This document shows, piece after piece, positions 1 to 11,000 of a stretch of 64,000 bases of DNA; the stretch's first letter is position 1; each line of letters begins with the position of its first letter. Under the pieces are notes generated by a model that searched no databases, was not told where the DNA came from, and saw nothing but the letters and a program-made list of their open reading frames with translations. The DNA comes from an uncultured Clostridia bacterium (GTDB taxonomy: Bacteria; Bacillota; Clostridia; TANB77; CAG-508). Location of the stretch: the NCBI GenBank assembly GCA_934133165.1, contig CAKPAW010000001.1:347221-411220 (forward strand), given 5' to 3'. The translations under genes were made by a program, and so were the position numbers.

Positions 1-3000
1 TGCTTAAATAATAAGTTGTACCATTTTCTGAAAAATAACCATCTCTATAATTACTACTTGCTCCTCCTGTTGGTATTATATAATATGCTGTTCCATTACT
101 AGAACTTCCAATATAACCAGTTCCTAGTACTGTTCCATCTTGTCTTAGTATCATTGTATGGTTTGCACCTACTGCTATTTCTTTTACTCCGCTTGCTACC
201 ATTTTTTGTGGCAATTTTTGAGTATTTAAATTTCCTAAACCTAATTGTCCATAGCTATTTAGTCCTACTGCCCATACACTAGTATCAGATAAAAGCATTG
301 CTAAATGATGTGCACCTGCTGAAATTTGCATTATATCTGTCACTTTTTGCATTCTTACTGGATAATTAGAATTTGTAGTACTATTGTTTCCAAATTGTCC
401 TTCTGTATTTCTTCCCCATGAATATACATACCCATCTTTTGTTAAAGCATGAGTTGTTTCATCTTCTGCTGTAATTTGAATTATATCTTTTAAATATCCT
501 TCACCTGTTGCATCTTTTACTTGAACAAATACATTACTATTTTCAGTATTTCCTGTTCCTAATTGTCCATAATCATTTGCTCCTGCTTCCCATACTGTTC
601 CATCTTTTCTTAAAATTACTGTAAAGTAATTTCCAGCTGCTATATCTATTGCATCTGTTATTTCTTTTTCTTCTGTTTTGTCATTGCTAATTTCTAAATA
701 TTTAGCTCTTATTGGTTCTGTTTTATTTATTTTATCTCCTAAACCTAATTGACCATAGTTATTAAGTCCCCATGTCCATACTGTTCCATTAGCTTTTAGC
801 GCTACAAAGTGACTCGCTCCTCCTACTATTTTAGGTTGCGTAATATTTCCTTCTCCATTTACATTTACTTTTACTGAAGCATATATTGAATTTTCGCTAT
901 TATATAATTGAATATATGTTGTTCCTATTCCTTTTGCAGTAACTAAACCTTTTTCGTCTACTGTTGCTATTTCTGTGTCTAAAGATTTAAATTTACATGT
1001 TAAACTTGGTATTGTATCTTGAATTAAGTTAAATGCCATTGTAGTGCTATATGTTATAGTTTCTGTTTCTTCTGGTTTATTAAAGTTAATTATATTTTTT
1101 TCAACATTTAATTTTCTTTCACTTATACATATTGGTGCCGTTAATGTCTCTGTTGTTCCATTTCCTAATTGTCCATAATTATTTAATCCTACTGTGTATA
1201 CCATTCCATTTATATCTGAAAATGCTCCTGAAAATCCATTTTTTGTTGCCGCAACTGTAAGAATATTTTTATCTGTTTGAACACTTCTTGCATAATATGT
1301 TAAAGCTGTATTTGAAGTAAATAATTGTCCATAATTATTTGCTCCTATTACATACATTCCTGCAGCAGTTGTTACATATGTTACGTCTCCTGTTGCTACT
1401 ATATGTTTTCCACCAGTTAACACAGTTTCTGTATTATTTGCTTTTATTTGTCTTAATGAATATATATAATAAGTTGTATTATTTTCTGAAAAATAACCAT
1501 CTCTATAATTACTTCCTGTTCCACCTGTTGGTATAATATAATGTGCTGTTGAATTTGCAGTATTTCCATCATAGCCTGTTCCCCATACTGTTCCATCTTG
1601 TCTTAGTATCATTGTATGATTTGCACCTGCTGCAATTTCTTTTACTCCATTTGTTACCATTCTTTGAGGTAATGTTTGTGAATTTAAGTTTCCTAATCCT
1701 AATTGACCATATTTATTTAATCCTACAGCCCATACACTACTATCTGAAAGTAACATTACTAAATGATTTGCTCCTGCTGAAATATTTGCTACATTTGATA
1801 TTTTTTGCATTCTTACTGGATATTTAGAATCTTTTTTATTGTTTATTCCAAATTGTCCCTCTGCATTTTTTCCCCATGAATATACATATCCATCTTTTGT
1901 TAATACATGAGCTGATTCATCTCCTGCTGTAATTTGAATTATATTTTTTAAATATCCTACACCATTCTCACCTTTTACTTGTGTAAATAAATTCCTACTT
2001 TTTTCACTTTCTATTCCAAGTTGTAAAGCACTATTATTTCCTGCTGTCCATACTGTTCCATCTTTTCTTAAAACCATAGTAAAGTATTTTCCTGCTGCTA
2101 CATCTACTACATCTGTTAATTCTACTGCTTCACTGCTTCCATCTTGGTTTACTTTTAAGTATTTTGCTTTTTCTGGTGTACTTCTTGTTGTTTCATCTCC
2201 TAGTCCTAATTGACCATAGTTATTAAGACCCCATGTCCATACTGTTCCATTGGCCTTTAATGCTACAAAATAGTTTTCTCCTCCTACTATTTTAGGTTGT
2301 GTTATATTTCCTTCTCCATTTACATTTATTTTAACAGAGGCATACATTTCATTAGATTTATTATATAAAGTAATATAAGTTGTCCCTATTCCTTTTGCTG
2401 TAACTACACCATTTTCATCTACTGTTGCTACGCTTACATCTTGTGATGTATATGTACAATCTGCCTTAGGAATTTCATTTTGTATTAAATTAAATGTCAT
2501 TCCTGTTGAATATGTTATTTTCTCTGTTTGTCCTATTTTTTCAAAATTTATTATGTTTTTATCTATGTTTATTTTTTTATTGCTTATACATATTGGTGCA
2601 GTTAATGTCTCTACTGTTCCATTACCTAATTGGCTAAAATTATTTAATCCTACTGTATATATCATTCCATTTATATCTGAAATTATACCAGTGTTACCAT
2701 TTCTAGTAACCGCCATTGTAAGAATATTTTTATCAGTTTGAACATCTCTTGCATAATATGTTAAGGCTGTATTTGAAGTAAATAATTGTCCATAATTATT
2801 TATTCCCATTGCATACATTCCTGTTGTAGTTGTTACATATGTTACATTTCCTGCTGCTACTATATGTTTTCCACCACTTAAATTTGTTGTTGTATTAACT
2901 GCTTTTACTTGTCTTAATGAATGTAAATAATAAGTTGTTCCATTTTCTGAAAAATAATCATCTCTATAATTACTTCCTGTTCCACCTGTTGGTATAACAT

Positions 3001-6000
3001 AATATGATGTGCTATTTCCAGAACTTCCCATATAACCTGTTCCATATACTGTTCCATTTGTTCTTAATACCATTGTATGATTAGCACCTGCTGCTACTTC
3101 TTTTGCTCCACTTGCTAACATTCTTTGTGGTAATGTTTGATTAGTTCTATTATATAACCCTAATTGTCCATAATTGTTATATCCTACTGCCCATACACTA
3201 CTATCTGAAAGTAGCATTACTAAATGATTTGCACCTGCTGAAATATTTGCTACATTTGATATTTTTTGCATTCTTACTGGATATTTAGAATTATTTTTAT
3301 TATTTACTCCAAATTGTCCTTCTGTATTTCTACCCCAAGAATATACATATCCATCTTTTGTTAATGCATGAAGAGTTTCATTTTCTGCTGCTATTTTTAT
3401 TACATTTTGTAAATAATCTCCTTCATCATTTAATCTTACTTTATGGAATATTTCTGTATTTGTATTTGTTCCATCTCCTAATTGACCATAGTTATTTTGT
3501 CCAACTGTCCATACTGTTCCATCTTTTCTTAATATTGCTGTAAATGATGTTCCTGCTGCTATGTCTATAACATTTTTCATATTTGTTTTTTCAGGTTCTG
3601 TTCTTCCTTCTTTATCACCTAGTCCTAGTTGTCCACAGTTATTTAAGCCCCATGTCCATACTGTTCCATCGCCCTTTAATGCTACAAAATAATTTTCTCC
3701 ACCTACTATTTTAGGTTGAGTTATATTTCCTTTACCATTTACATTCACATACACTGTTGAATATAAGTTATTTTCTTTATTATATAAAGTAATATAAGTT
3801 GTTCCTATTCCTTTTGCTGTAACTACACCATTTTCATCTACTGTTGCAATACTTGTATCCTGTGATGTGTATGTACAATCTGTTCCTGATAGTTCATTTT
3901 GAAGTAAATTAAATCTCATTTTTGTTGTATATTTTATTGTGTCTTTTTCTTCTGGTTCTTCAAAATTAATTATATTTTTTTCTACATTTATCTTTTTATC
4001 ACTTATACTTATTGGAGTATATAATGTTTCTACTGTTCCGTTTCCTAATTGTCCACAAGTATTTAATCCAACAGTATATACAACTCCATCTTCGTTACAA
4101 ATAGCACCTGTATTTCCATCTCTTGTTAATGCCATTGCTTGTATATTTTTATCACTTTGGTACAACATTGCATAATAGTATTTACTTGTGTTAGATGAAA
4201 ATAAATTACCATAATTGTTAGCTCCCATTGTGTACATTCCACCACTATTAGTTGTAACATAAGTAGAATCTCCTGAAGCAGTTATATGTTTACCATTTGA
4301 TAAATATGTAGATGTATTTGTTGCTTTTACTTGTCTTAATGCATGTATATAGTAAGTTGTACCATTTTCTGAAAAATATCCATCTCTATAAGATGAGCCT
4401 GTACTTCCTAATGGAATAACATAATATGAAGTGCTATTTCCACTACTTCCGTTATAACCTGTTGCATATACTGTTCCATTTGTTCTTAATACCATTGTAT
4501 GATTAGCACCTGCTGCTACTTCTTTTGCTCCACTTGCTAACATTTTTTGTGGTATTGTTTGATTAGTTCTATTGTATAAACCTAATTGCCCATAATTGTT
4601 GTTTCCTACTGCCCATACACTTCCATCTGCACATTGTATTACTAAGTGGTTTGCACCACCTACTATTTGCATTACATTTGGAACTTTCAACATTTTTTGA
4701 GGTATTGTTAATTGTGTTGTTGTTTGAATTCCTAATTGTCCATATCCATTATAACCACATGACCATACTGTTCCGTCAGCTCTTAATATATGTAATGAAT
4801 TATCTTCTGCTGCTAGTTGTATTGCATCATTTATATTTTCTATTTGTTTAAATGTATTTCTTGATTCAGTAGTACCATCTCCTAATTGTCCATTTGCATT
4901 ACTTCCTGTTGTCCATACTGTTCCATCAGTTTTTAAAACAGCCGTAAAAGCACTTCCTGTAGCTATATCTATTGCATTTGTCATAGTTGTTTTTGTAGGT
5001 TCTGTTCTGTTTTTAGCATCCCCTAGACCTAATTGTCCTACTGTATTTTTTCCCCATGACCATACTGTTCCATCAGATTTTAATGAAACAAAATATTCTG
5101 TTCCACCTGAAATTTTAGCAAATGTTACATTTCCATTTTCTGTAACATTTACTTTCACTGCACCATATATTCCATTTTTAGTATCTGCAATTCTAATATA
5201 TGTTGTTCCTTTACCTACTGCTGTTATTTTATTTTCACTTACTGTTACAATACTTGTATCTAATGATTCAAAACTTATTGATGTCTCGTTTGGTTCATTT
5301 ATTATATTTAACTCTTTTGATAAAGTTATTTCTATATCTTTAGTTTCTCCAACCTTCATACTTACAAGACTTGGGTTAGATAATATTTTATAATCACTAA
5401 TGCTATATGGAATATAACCATAAGACACAGCAGTAGTTCCATTTCCTAGTTCACCTTCTGCTGAATATCCTACTGTATATATTCTTCCTATATCATCTAT
5501 ATATGCACCAGTATTACCACTTCTTGTTACTGCCATATCCTTTATTACTTTGCCAGATTGTTGTTTTGTTGAGTAATAATATTGGGATGTACTTGTGTTA
5601 AAAAGTGCACCATAAGTATTCAAGCCTGTTGTATATATGCCATCTGTTGCTGTAGCTGCATATGTTACATATCCATTAGCACTTATATGTGACACACCTG
5701 AAAGATTTGTGTTTACACTTCCATTTTTAATTTGACGAAGTCTATACACTATGTAAGTGGTACCATTCTCTGATAAAGTTGTATCTCTGTAGTTTGATCC
5801 TGTTCCACCAATACCTAATATATAAAATGATTCACTTTTTCCTGAAGCTCCATTATAACCTGTTGCCCATACTGTTCCATCATTTTTTAATACTACTGTA
5901 TGTTTTTGACCTGTTGCTACTTCTTTTGCTCCACTTGCTAATATTTTTTGTGGAACTGATTTATTTGTTCTATTTCCTATCCCTAATTCACCATAATTAT

Positions 6001-6736
6001 TGCATCCAACTGTCCATACGGCTCCATTTGCATCTAATGCAACTGTATGTTTTTCTCCTGCTGAAATTTGAGTAATATTTTCAAATTTAGTTTTTGTTGC
6101 TAAATTTCTTAATGTTGTATCACCTATACCAAGTTGTCCATAAGCATTATTACCCCATGCATATACTTCGTTTTCATTTGAAATTGCAAAAGCAAAATTA
6201 TCTCCAGCTCCAACAGCTTTTATATTTGTTAAATATCCATCTTCTGTTTTCACTTGTACAAATTCACTACTATTTTCAGCATTTCCTATTCCTAATTGAC
6301 TATTTATATTGCAACCTGCTGTCCATACAGTTCCATCAGCCTTTACTGCTATTGTAAAATATGTTCCTGCATCTATATCTACAACATTATCAATTCCCAT
6401 ATATACTGGTTTTGTTCTGTTTTTAGTATCTCCTGTAGCAAGTTGTCCATAATTATTTTGACCCCATCCATAAACTTTTCCATCTTCTGCTAAAGTTACA
6501 AAGAAGTTGTATCCACCAACTATTTTAGCATTTGTAATTTTATTATAATTATTTTCAGTAAAGTTAATTATTTTCTCATTTGCTGTAAATATTTCTTTTT
6601 CTGTTTTTGAAATTTGATCCTCATAACTCAAAGTTTTAAATACTGCTAATGCACAACAAGTAATGGCAACACTGCTAAGTGCAAGTATTGTCATTTTCTT
6701 CTTTATTCTGTTAACGTATTTTCTTGAGTACTTCAT
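1..6736 (-). CDS. RCC1-repeat surface protein, C-terminus beyond window edge
   Basis: The reading frame stays open from an ATG at 6736 to the left edge, so at least 2245 residues are present and the C-terminus is missing. AGGAG lies 7 nt upstream of the start. The N-terminus is basic and then hydrophobic (about residues 14-31), a signal peptide or membrane anchor. The rest consists of RCC1/alpha-tubulin-suppressor repeats with the signature GxVWxWGxNxxGQLG, interrupted at regular intervals by Ig-like Big_2-type segments (for example KGTTYIRIAD). RCC1 repeats form beta-propellers. In Firmicutes they are found on secreted proteins of mostly unknown binding role. The gene is monocistronic as far as visible. 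TTTCCGTA lies about 110 nt upstream. Family assignment is firm, function is not known, and a surface location is inferred from the N-terminus. Confidence 0.9.
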   Translation of the reverse strand, partial: MKYSRKYVNRIKKKMTILALSSVAITCCALAVFKTLSYEDQISKTEKEIFTANEKIINFTENNYNKITNAKIVGGYNFFVTLAEDGKVYGWGQNNYGQLATGDTKNRTKPVYMGIDNVVDIDAGTYFTIAVKADGTVWTAGCNINSQLGIGNAENSSEFVQVKTEDGYLTNIKAVGAGDNFAFAISNENEVYAWGNNAYGQLGIGDTTLRNLATKTKFENITQISAGEKHTVALDANGAVWTVGCNNYGELGIGNRTNKSVPQKILASGAKEVATGQKHTVVLKNDGTVWATGYNGASGKSESFYILGIGGTGSNYRDTTLSENGTTYIVYRLRQIKNGSVNTNLSGVSHISANGYVTYAATATDGIYTTGLNTYGALFNTSTSQYYYSTKQQSGKVIKDMAVTRSGNTGAYIDDIGRIYTVGYSAEGELGNGTTAVSYGYIPYSISDYKILSNPSLVSMKVGETKDIEITLSKELNIINEPNETSISFESLDTSIVTVSENKITAVGKGTTYIRIADTKNGIYGAVKVNVTENGNVTFAKISGGTEYFVSLKSDGTVWSWGKNTVGQLGLGDAKNRTEPTKTTMTNAIDIATGSAFTAVLKTDGTVWTTGSNANGQLGDGTTESRNTFKQIENINDAIQLAAEDNSLHILRADGTVWSCGYNGYGQLGIQTTTQLTIPQKMLKVPNVMQIVGGANHLVIQCADGSVWAVGNNNYGQLGLYNRTNQTIPQKMLASGAKEVAAGANHTMVLRTNGTVYATGYNGSSGNSTSYYVIPLGSTGSSYRDGYFSENGTTYYIHALRQVKATNTSTYLSNGKHITASGDSTYVTTNSGGMYTMGANNYGNLFSSNTSKYYYAMLYQSDKNIQAMALTRDGNTGAICNEDGVVYTVGLNTCGQLGNGTVETLYTPISISDKKINVEKNIINFEEPEEKDTIKYTTKMRFNLLQNELSGTDCTYTSQDTSIATVDENGVVTAKGIGTTYITLYNKENNLYSTVYVNVNGKGNITQPKIVGGENYFVALKGDGTVWTWGLNNCGQLGLGDKEGRTEPEKTNMKNVIDIAAGTSFTAILRKDGTVWTVGQNNYGQLGDGTNTNTEIFHKVRLNDEGDYLQNVIKIAAENETLHALTKDGYVYSWGRNTEGQFGVNNKNNSKYPVRMQKISNVANISAGANHLVMLLSDSSVWAVGYNNYGQLGLYNRTNQTLPQRMLASGAKEVAAGANHTMVLRTNGTVYGTGYMGSSGNSTSYYVIPTGGTGSNYRDDYFSENGTTYYLHSLRQVKAVNTTTNLSGGKHIVAAGNVTYVTTTTGMYAMGINNYGQLFTSNTALTYYARDVQTDKNILTMAVTRNGNTGIISDINGMIYTVGLNNFSQLGNGTVETLTAPICISNKKINIDKNIINFEKIGQTEKITYSTGMTFNLIQNEIPKADCTYTSQDVSVATVDENGVVTAKGIGTTYITLYNKSNEMYASVKINVNGEGNITQPKIVGGENYFVALKANGTVWTWGLNNYGQLGLGDETTRSTPEKAKYLKVNQDGSSEAVELTDVVDVAAGKYFTMVLRKDGTVWTAGNNSALQLGIESEKSRNLFTQVKGENGVGYLKNIIQITAGDESAHVLTKDGYVYSWGKNAEGQFGINNKKDSKYPVRMQKISNVANISAGANHLVMLLSDSSVWAVGLNKYGQLGLGNLNSQTLPQRMVTNGVKEIAAGANHTMILRQDGTVWGTGYDGNTANSTAHYIIPTGGTGSNYRDGYFSENNTTYYIYSLRQIKANNTETVLTGGKHIVATGDVTYVTTAAGMYVIGANNYGQLFTSNTALTYYARSVQTDKNILTVAATKNGFSGAFSDINGMVYTVGLNNYGQLGNGTTETLTAPICISERKLNVEKNIINFNKPEETETITYSTTMAFNLIQDTIPSLTCKFKSLDTEIATVDEKGLVTAKGIGTTYIQLYNSENSIYASVKVNVNGEGNITQPKIVGGASHFVALKANGTVWTWGLNNYGQLGLGDKINKTEPIRAKYLEISNDKTEEKEITDAIDIAAGNYFTVILRKDGTVWEAGANDYGQLGTGNTENSNVFVQVKDATGEGYLKDIIQITAEDETTHALTKDGYVYSWGRNTEGQFGNNSTTNSNYPVRMQKVTDIMQISAGAHHLAMLLSDTSVWAVGLNSYGQLGLGNLNTQKLPQKMVASGVKEIAVGANHTMILRQDGTVLGTGYIGSSSNGTAYYIIPTGGASSNYRDGYFSENGTTYYLS
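11..5753 (-). repeat. Long in-frame repeats within the RCC1 gene
   Basis: The same segment (coding for a YFSENGTTYY-like stretch) recurs at about 11, 1469, 2930, 4352 and 5753. This gives spacings of 1458, 1461, 1422 and 1401 nt, all multiples of three (486, 487, 474 and 467 codons). Each unit contains one set of RCC1 blades plus one Ig-like spacer. The units nearest the left edge look most alike, which suggests growth by unequal exchange. Confidence 0.85.
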
Positions 6737-6847
6737 TTTTTTCTCCTGCGAAATTTTATATATAAATAATATAATAATTATAATTATTTTTTTCATTAAT
6801 TCAATTACTGCTATATTTATATTACAATATTTTATAAGTATATAATC

Positions 6848-6855
6848 TACGGAAA
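6848..6855 (-). promoter_or_regulatory. TTTCCGTA motif upstream of RCC1 gene
   Basis: This is one of four copies of TTTCCGTA(A/G) in the window that lie in intergenic DNA upstream of minus-strand surface-protein genes. It sits about 110 nt before the RCC1 start and is followed by AT-rich sequence with -10-like stretches. Its role as an operator or promoter element is inferred only from recurrence. Confidence 0.4.
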
Positions 6856-6971
6856 AAAGCACTTTCCAATAATAAAGCGCCTTTTTATCTTTTAATTTAA
6901 GTTTATATTACAAAATTCGACTATTCCTTCATTTTTCTTACGGCATCAACACATTAAACAATTTTTTTAAA

Positions 6972-7260
6972 GGACATTTGGGGACGGGTCAATTTTGTCC
7001 TTTACATAAAGCATAAAATATAACAATATTAAAATAAAAACATATCAATTTGAAAAAAAGCGGATTGAAAGTAAGTAAGCTAGAAATTATTGAGAAATTT
7101 GTGGAAAGAGTTCATTTTTCAAATGGAAGGATGCCACAAATTTCGATTATAATTTCTGCGTAACTTAGCTTGAACGAGCATTTTTTGAAAATTTATATGT
7201 TTTTATTATATTATTTCTTAAATTATGTAAAGGACAAAATTGACCCGTCCCCAAATGTCC
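6972..7260. mobile_element. 289-bp palindromic element with 38-bp perfect terminal inverted repeats
   Basis: The left arm (6972-7009) and right arm (7223-7260) are exact reverse complements. Each starts GGACATTTGGGGACGGGTC. The interior also pairs imperfectly (around 7070-7110 with 7131-7170), so the whole element could fold into one long hairpin. There is no coding capacity. The GGGGACG core is shared with other intergenic repeats in the window. It is most like a MITE or REP-type non-autonomous element, and the mobilising enzyme is not in the window. Confidence 0.7.
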
Positions 7261-7267
7261 GATGTAC

Positions 7268-7298
7268 AAAAAAAGAACCACATTTTAATGTGATTCTT
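7268..7298 (-). terminator. Intrinsic terminator of the PepSY-like gene
   Basis: The hairpin GAATCACATT / AATGTGGTTC is followed by a run of seven T on the minus strand. It overlaps the last codons of the gene ending at 7285. Confidence 0.75.
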
Positions 7299-7683
7299 CA
7301 ACTAAACTACTATTTACTCTTGTTATTTTTCCACCCATAATCTTTATTTCTACGTTATTTCTTTGTGATACTATATAATAATATTCTTCGCCTTTTCTTT
7401 GGATTTTTGTAACACTTAGGCTATCCTCTTTTACATTTTCATTTAACTTTTTGAATTGTTTTACTGCTATTTTTCTAGCTTCTTTCTCAGATATTTCTTC
7501 TGTTTCCTTTTTGTTTGATTGTATTACTTCTACTCCATCTACCATTAGTTTCTCTTTTTGTTTTGCAAATATTCCTCCATCCTCTGGCTTTAAAATAATA
7601 CATAATGAAACTATAATTACTACAACACATATTACTACAGCTATGTTATATAAATTTACTATGTTTTTTAGTTTTTCTTTCAT
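7285..7683 (-). CDS. PepSY-like single-pass membrane protein
   Basis: The protein has 132 residues from an ATG at 7683 preceded by GAGGAG at a good distance. An upstream ATG at 7710 lacks such a site. It has an N-terminal membrane helix (about residues 9-30) and an external domain. Within that domain, the stretch with EARKIAVKQFKKL, a YYYIV strand and MGGKITRVN resembles a PepSY/YpmB fold, which is often found on secreted or membrane proteins that modulate peptidases or cell-wall enzymes. It stands alone between a palindromic element and the Ig-repeat operon. The PepSY call rests on pattern and is moderate; no catalytic residues are apparent. Confidence 0.55.
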   Translation of the reverse strand: MKEKLKNIVNLYNIAVVICVVVIIVSLCIILKPEDGGIFAKQKEKLMVDGVEVIQSNKKETEEISEKEARKIAVKQFKKLNENVKEDSLSVTKIQRKGEEYYYIVSQRNNVEIKIMGGKITRVNSSLVEESH

Positions 7684-7760
7684 AAAATATCTCCTCTTTT
7701 GTTTTTTCATATTGTATCACTTAAAAACCAAAAAGTAAATATTTTTTTATAACACGACTA

Positions 7761-7787
7761 ATAAACCCTAAAATAGGGTTTATTTTT
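7761..7787 (-). terminator. Hairpin downstream of the Ig-repeat gene
   Basis: AAACCCTA/TAGGGTTT stem with T-rich flanks. It probably ends transcription of the minus-strand operon that finishes at 8028. Confidence 0.55.
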
Positions 7788-8027
7788 AGCCTATAATCTT
7801 TTACTACATTTTTTAAATTATGTTAGTAATTTATATATAAATAATATCTACAAAATTTCCTTTCTTCCTATTCGTGTGCATAAAATAGAATTTTAGGAAA
7901 TTTTGCATGCACACTGATATTATTTATCTCTTTTGTTTTAAAAACGTCTTATTTTTAATTTTGATGCTTTTTCTTATTCATTTTTATCTTTAGTTTTTGT
8001 CTTTTCACTTTCATCTTTAGTTTATTT
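7788..8027. other. Non-coding stretch with imperfect hairpin and relic coding tail
   Basis: An imperfect inverted repeat spans about 7846-7926 (AAATAATATC and AAAATTTCCT blocks facing each other). From 8027 down to about 7978, the frame of the upstream gene continues past its stop as TKDE-rich codons. This looks like a former longer charged C-terminus cut off by stop codons. No gene is seen. Confidence 0.4.
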
Positions 8028-11000
8028 TTATTCTTTTGTCTTAAGTTCTTTTAATACAATTTCAAATTCTTCATTATTGTATTTGATTACCTTTTCAGTT
8101 ACTTTTCCTCTATGTTTTATTTCTATCTTTTGTTTATCTAATTTTTCTGCTATTTTCTTATCAAGTATTATTTTTACTTTATTTGGATATGTATTTCCAT
8201 CTAAGAATTTATCTACATCTATTGTTTTATTGTTTTTACTTAATCTTTCTTTTCCGCCTAATACATATTCATTTCCGTCTTCTTGTACATAAATTTTTGT
8301 ATTATGTTTGAATACTAATAGTAATAATAGTATTAATAATCCTGCTAATCCTGTTGCTCCTGCTATCATCTTAGTTTCTGCTGTATTGTCTTCTTTTTCA
8401 TCTTTATCTCCAAGTGTAGCAGTAGGTTTTTCTTGTTGTGGTTGTTGTGGACCTTGTGAATCTTCTCCTTTTGTTGGTTCTTCTGTATTATTTGGGGTTT
8501 CTACAATTTCGTCAACATTTGGTTCTTCCTGATTCTTTTTGGTATCTTCTCTTACCGATGTTGGTCTAGTTGGTTTTACTGGTGTACTTGGTGTTTCAGG
8601 TGTATCTGGTTCATCTGGTGTTGTTGGATCTATTGTTGGAGTATCTGGCTTAGTTGGTTCTTCTGGTTTGACTGGAGTAACTGGTTCAGCTGGTTTTTCT
8701 CCAACTATTACTATAAAATTAGTAGTTTCATTTTTATATGTTATTGTAATCATTTGTGTACCTGGGGTAGTAGCACTATAACCACTTGTCATATCTTTTG
8801 TAACTGGTATTTTATAGATTCCGCTAGATTTTATTACTTTAATAACTGCTCCTGTTACATCTAACTCTTCACCATAATTGTATTTAACTTTATTTGGTTG
8901 TTTATCCATAGATATTGCTTTTACAAGATCTACGACATTAACATCAAATTTTCCAGACAATCCTTTATAAGTTACTTTTAATGTTTGCTTTCCTTCTTTT
9001 TTCTTATTGTAACCTTCTACCATAGATGCTGTTAAAGCTGTTTTATCACTTATTTTTCCACTTGCCATTACTACTGATACTTCTCCACCATCTAACTCTA
9101 GTTCTTCACCATATTCATATTCTAATTTCGTTGGTTTCTTAATGTTTAATTGTTTTACATAGTCTTCTACATTTACGCTAAACTCTGCTGTTTTTCCATC
9201 ATAAGTCACAGTAATTACTTGACTTCCTAATTTCTTAGGATTATATCCACTAATCATTTGTTTAGTAATATTTAATATTTGTGTACTTCCACTTGTTTTT
9301 GTAATTTGGATTGTTCCTCCTGTTAAGTCTAGTTCTTCACCATATTTGTAATCCAATTTATCTGGTAATGTTTTAATTACCATGCTACTAGTTGGGTCTA
9401 CTACTGTTATACTAAATGTTTTTGTAAAGCCTTTATATTTAACTGTTATAGTTTTCGCTCCGACTGTAGTTGTATCAAATCCTGTAATAGTTACTTGGCT
9501 ATCTGTCATTGCTACTGGGGATGTAGCTAAGCCACTCGCCATAATTTCCTTTACTTTTCCATTCGTTAAATCAATTGTTTCTCCAACATTGTATACTAAT
9601 TTTGTAGGTTTTGTTATTTTAATACCTTTTACATAGTCTTTTACTTCTATTTCGTATGTTGTTTGTTTTCCATTATAGTTAACTGTTAATTCTTGTGTTC
9701 CTAATGTTTCAGAATTAAATCCTGTTACCATATTTTTTGTTATTGCTATAATTTCTTTCGCTCCACTTGAACGAGTTACTTCTATTGTTCCATTTGTTAC
9801 ATCTAAAGTCTCTCCATATTTATAGCTTGTTTTTGGAGTTGTTTTCATTTCTATAGTTTGAATATTATCGCTAACAATTACACCAAAGTTTCCTTGTTTT
9901 CCTTCATAATTAACTGTAATTGTTTGTGCTCCTATTCTTGTAGCATCATATCCACTTACCATACTTTGTGTTAAGCTTACTGGTGCTACTATAGTTCCAC
10001 TTGCCATAACTTTTTGTACAGTTCCTCCTGTTAAGTCTAAAGCTTCATTATATTCATAATTTGTTTTTGTAGGAGGTGTAATAATAATTCCTGTTACATA
10101 GTCTGACACTGTTACTTCATATGTTTTTGTTATTCCACCATATGTTACTTTTAAGTTTCTTGTTCCTAATTTTTGGCTATTAAATGGTGTATTATCCATT
10201 TCTTTTACCATACTTTCAGTCATATTAATTACTTCAACGCCACTATTTCTTGTTACCTTAATTGTTCCTACTGATACATCAAGAGGTTCATTATATAAAT
10301 AATTTTGTTTTGGTAAAGTTTCAATTTCCATTGAAAGTATAGTATCTATTACAGACACTTCATAACTTGTTTGTTTTGTTATTCCATTCTCTGTAAATGT
10401 TACCATTATTGTTAGGCTTGTATTTTCTGTGCTTGAATCAAAACCTGTAACTGTTACTCTTGAATCTGTAAGATTTATTACTTCGTCTGTTCCTGTTGCT
10501 CTTGTTACTGTTATTTTTCCATTTGTTAAGTCTAAACTTTCACCTATATTGTAAGATGTTTTAGGTGTTACATTCATACTTACTTCTTTTACGTCATTTA
10601 CTATTGTTACTAAGTAATCTATGCTTCCTTCTTTTCCATCTTCTGTGTATTTTAATGTTACTTGTTTATTTAATTTGTTATTTGTAAATTCACTTGCTAG
10701 TGGACTCATGTTTACTGCATTTGTTGTTCCTTTTTCTACTACCATATTTACAGTTGGGGTTACTGTTTTTGGTGTAGCTCCACTTACATAATTTACTGTT
10801 ATTGTTGCTCCTGTTAAATCTAATGTTCCTCCATAATTATATGTTTGGTCTACTGTTGGAGCTGTTACTTCTATGTTTGATATCTCATCTTGTAATGTTA
10901 CTGTTAATGTTGTTGTAAAGTCTTGTCCATTTGTATAGCTTAATGTATCTGAGTCTGTGTATGTTACTATTAAGTTTTGAGCTGTAAGTGTATTTGGATT

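Noticed and set aside
1..6700. CRISPR-like or tandem non-coding repeats
   Set aside because: Repeats are in one open frame with RCC1 protein signatures; spacing is long and divisible by three.
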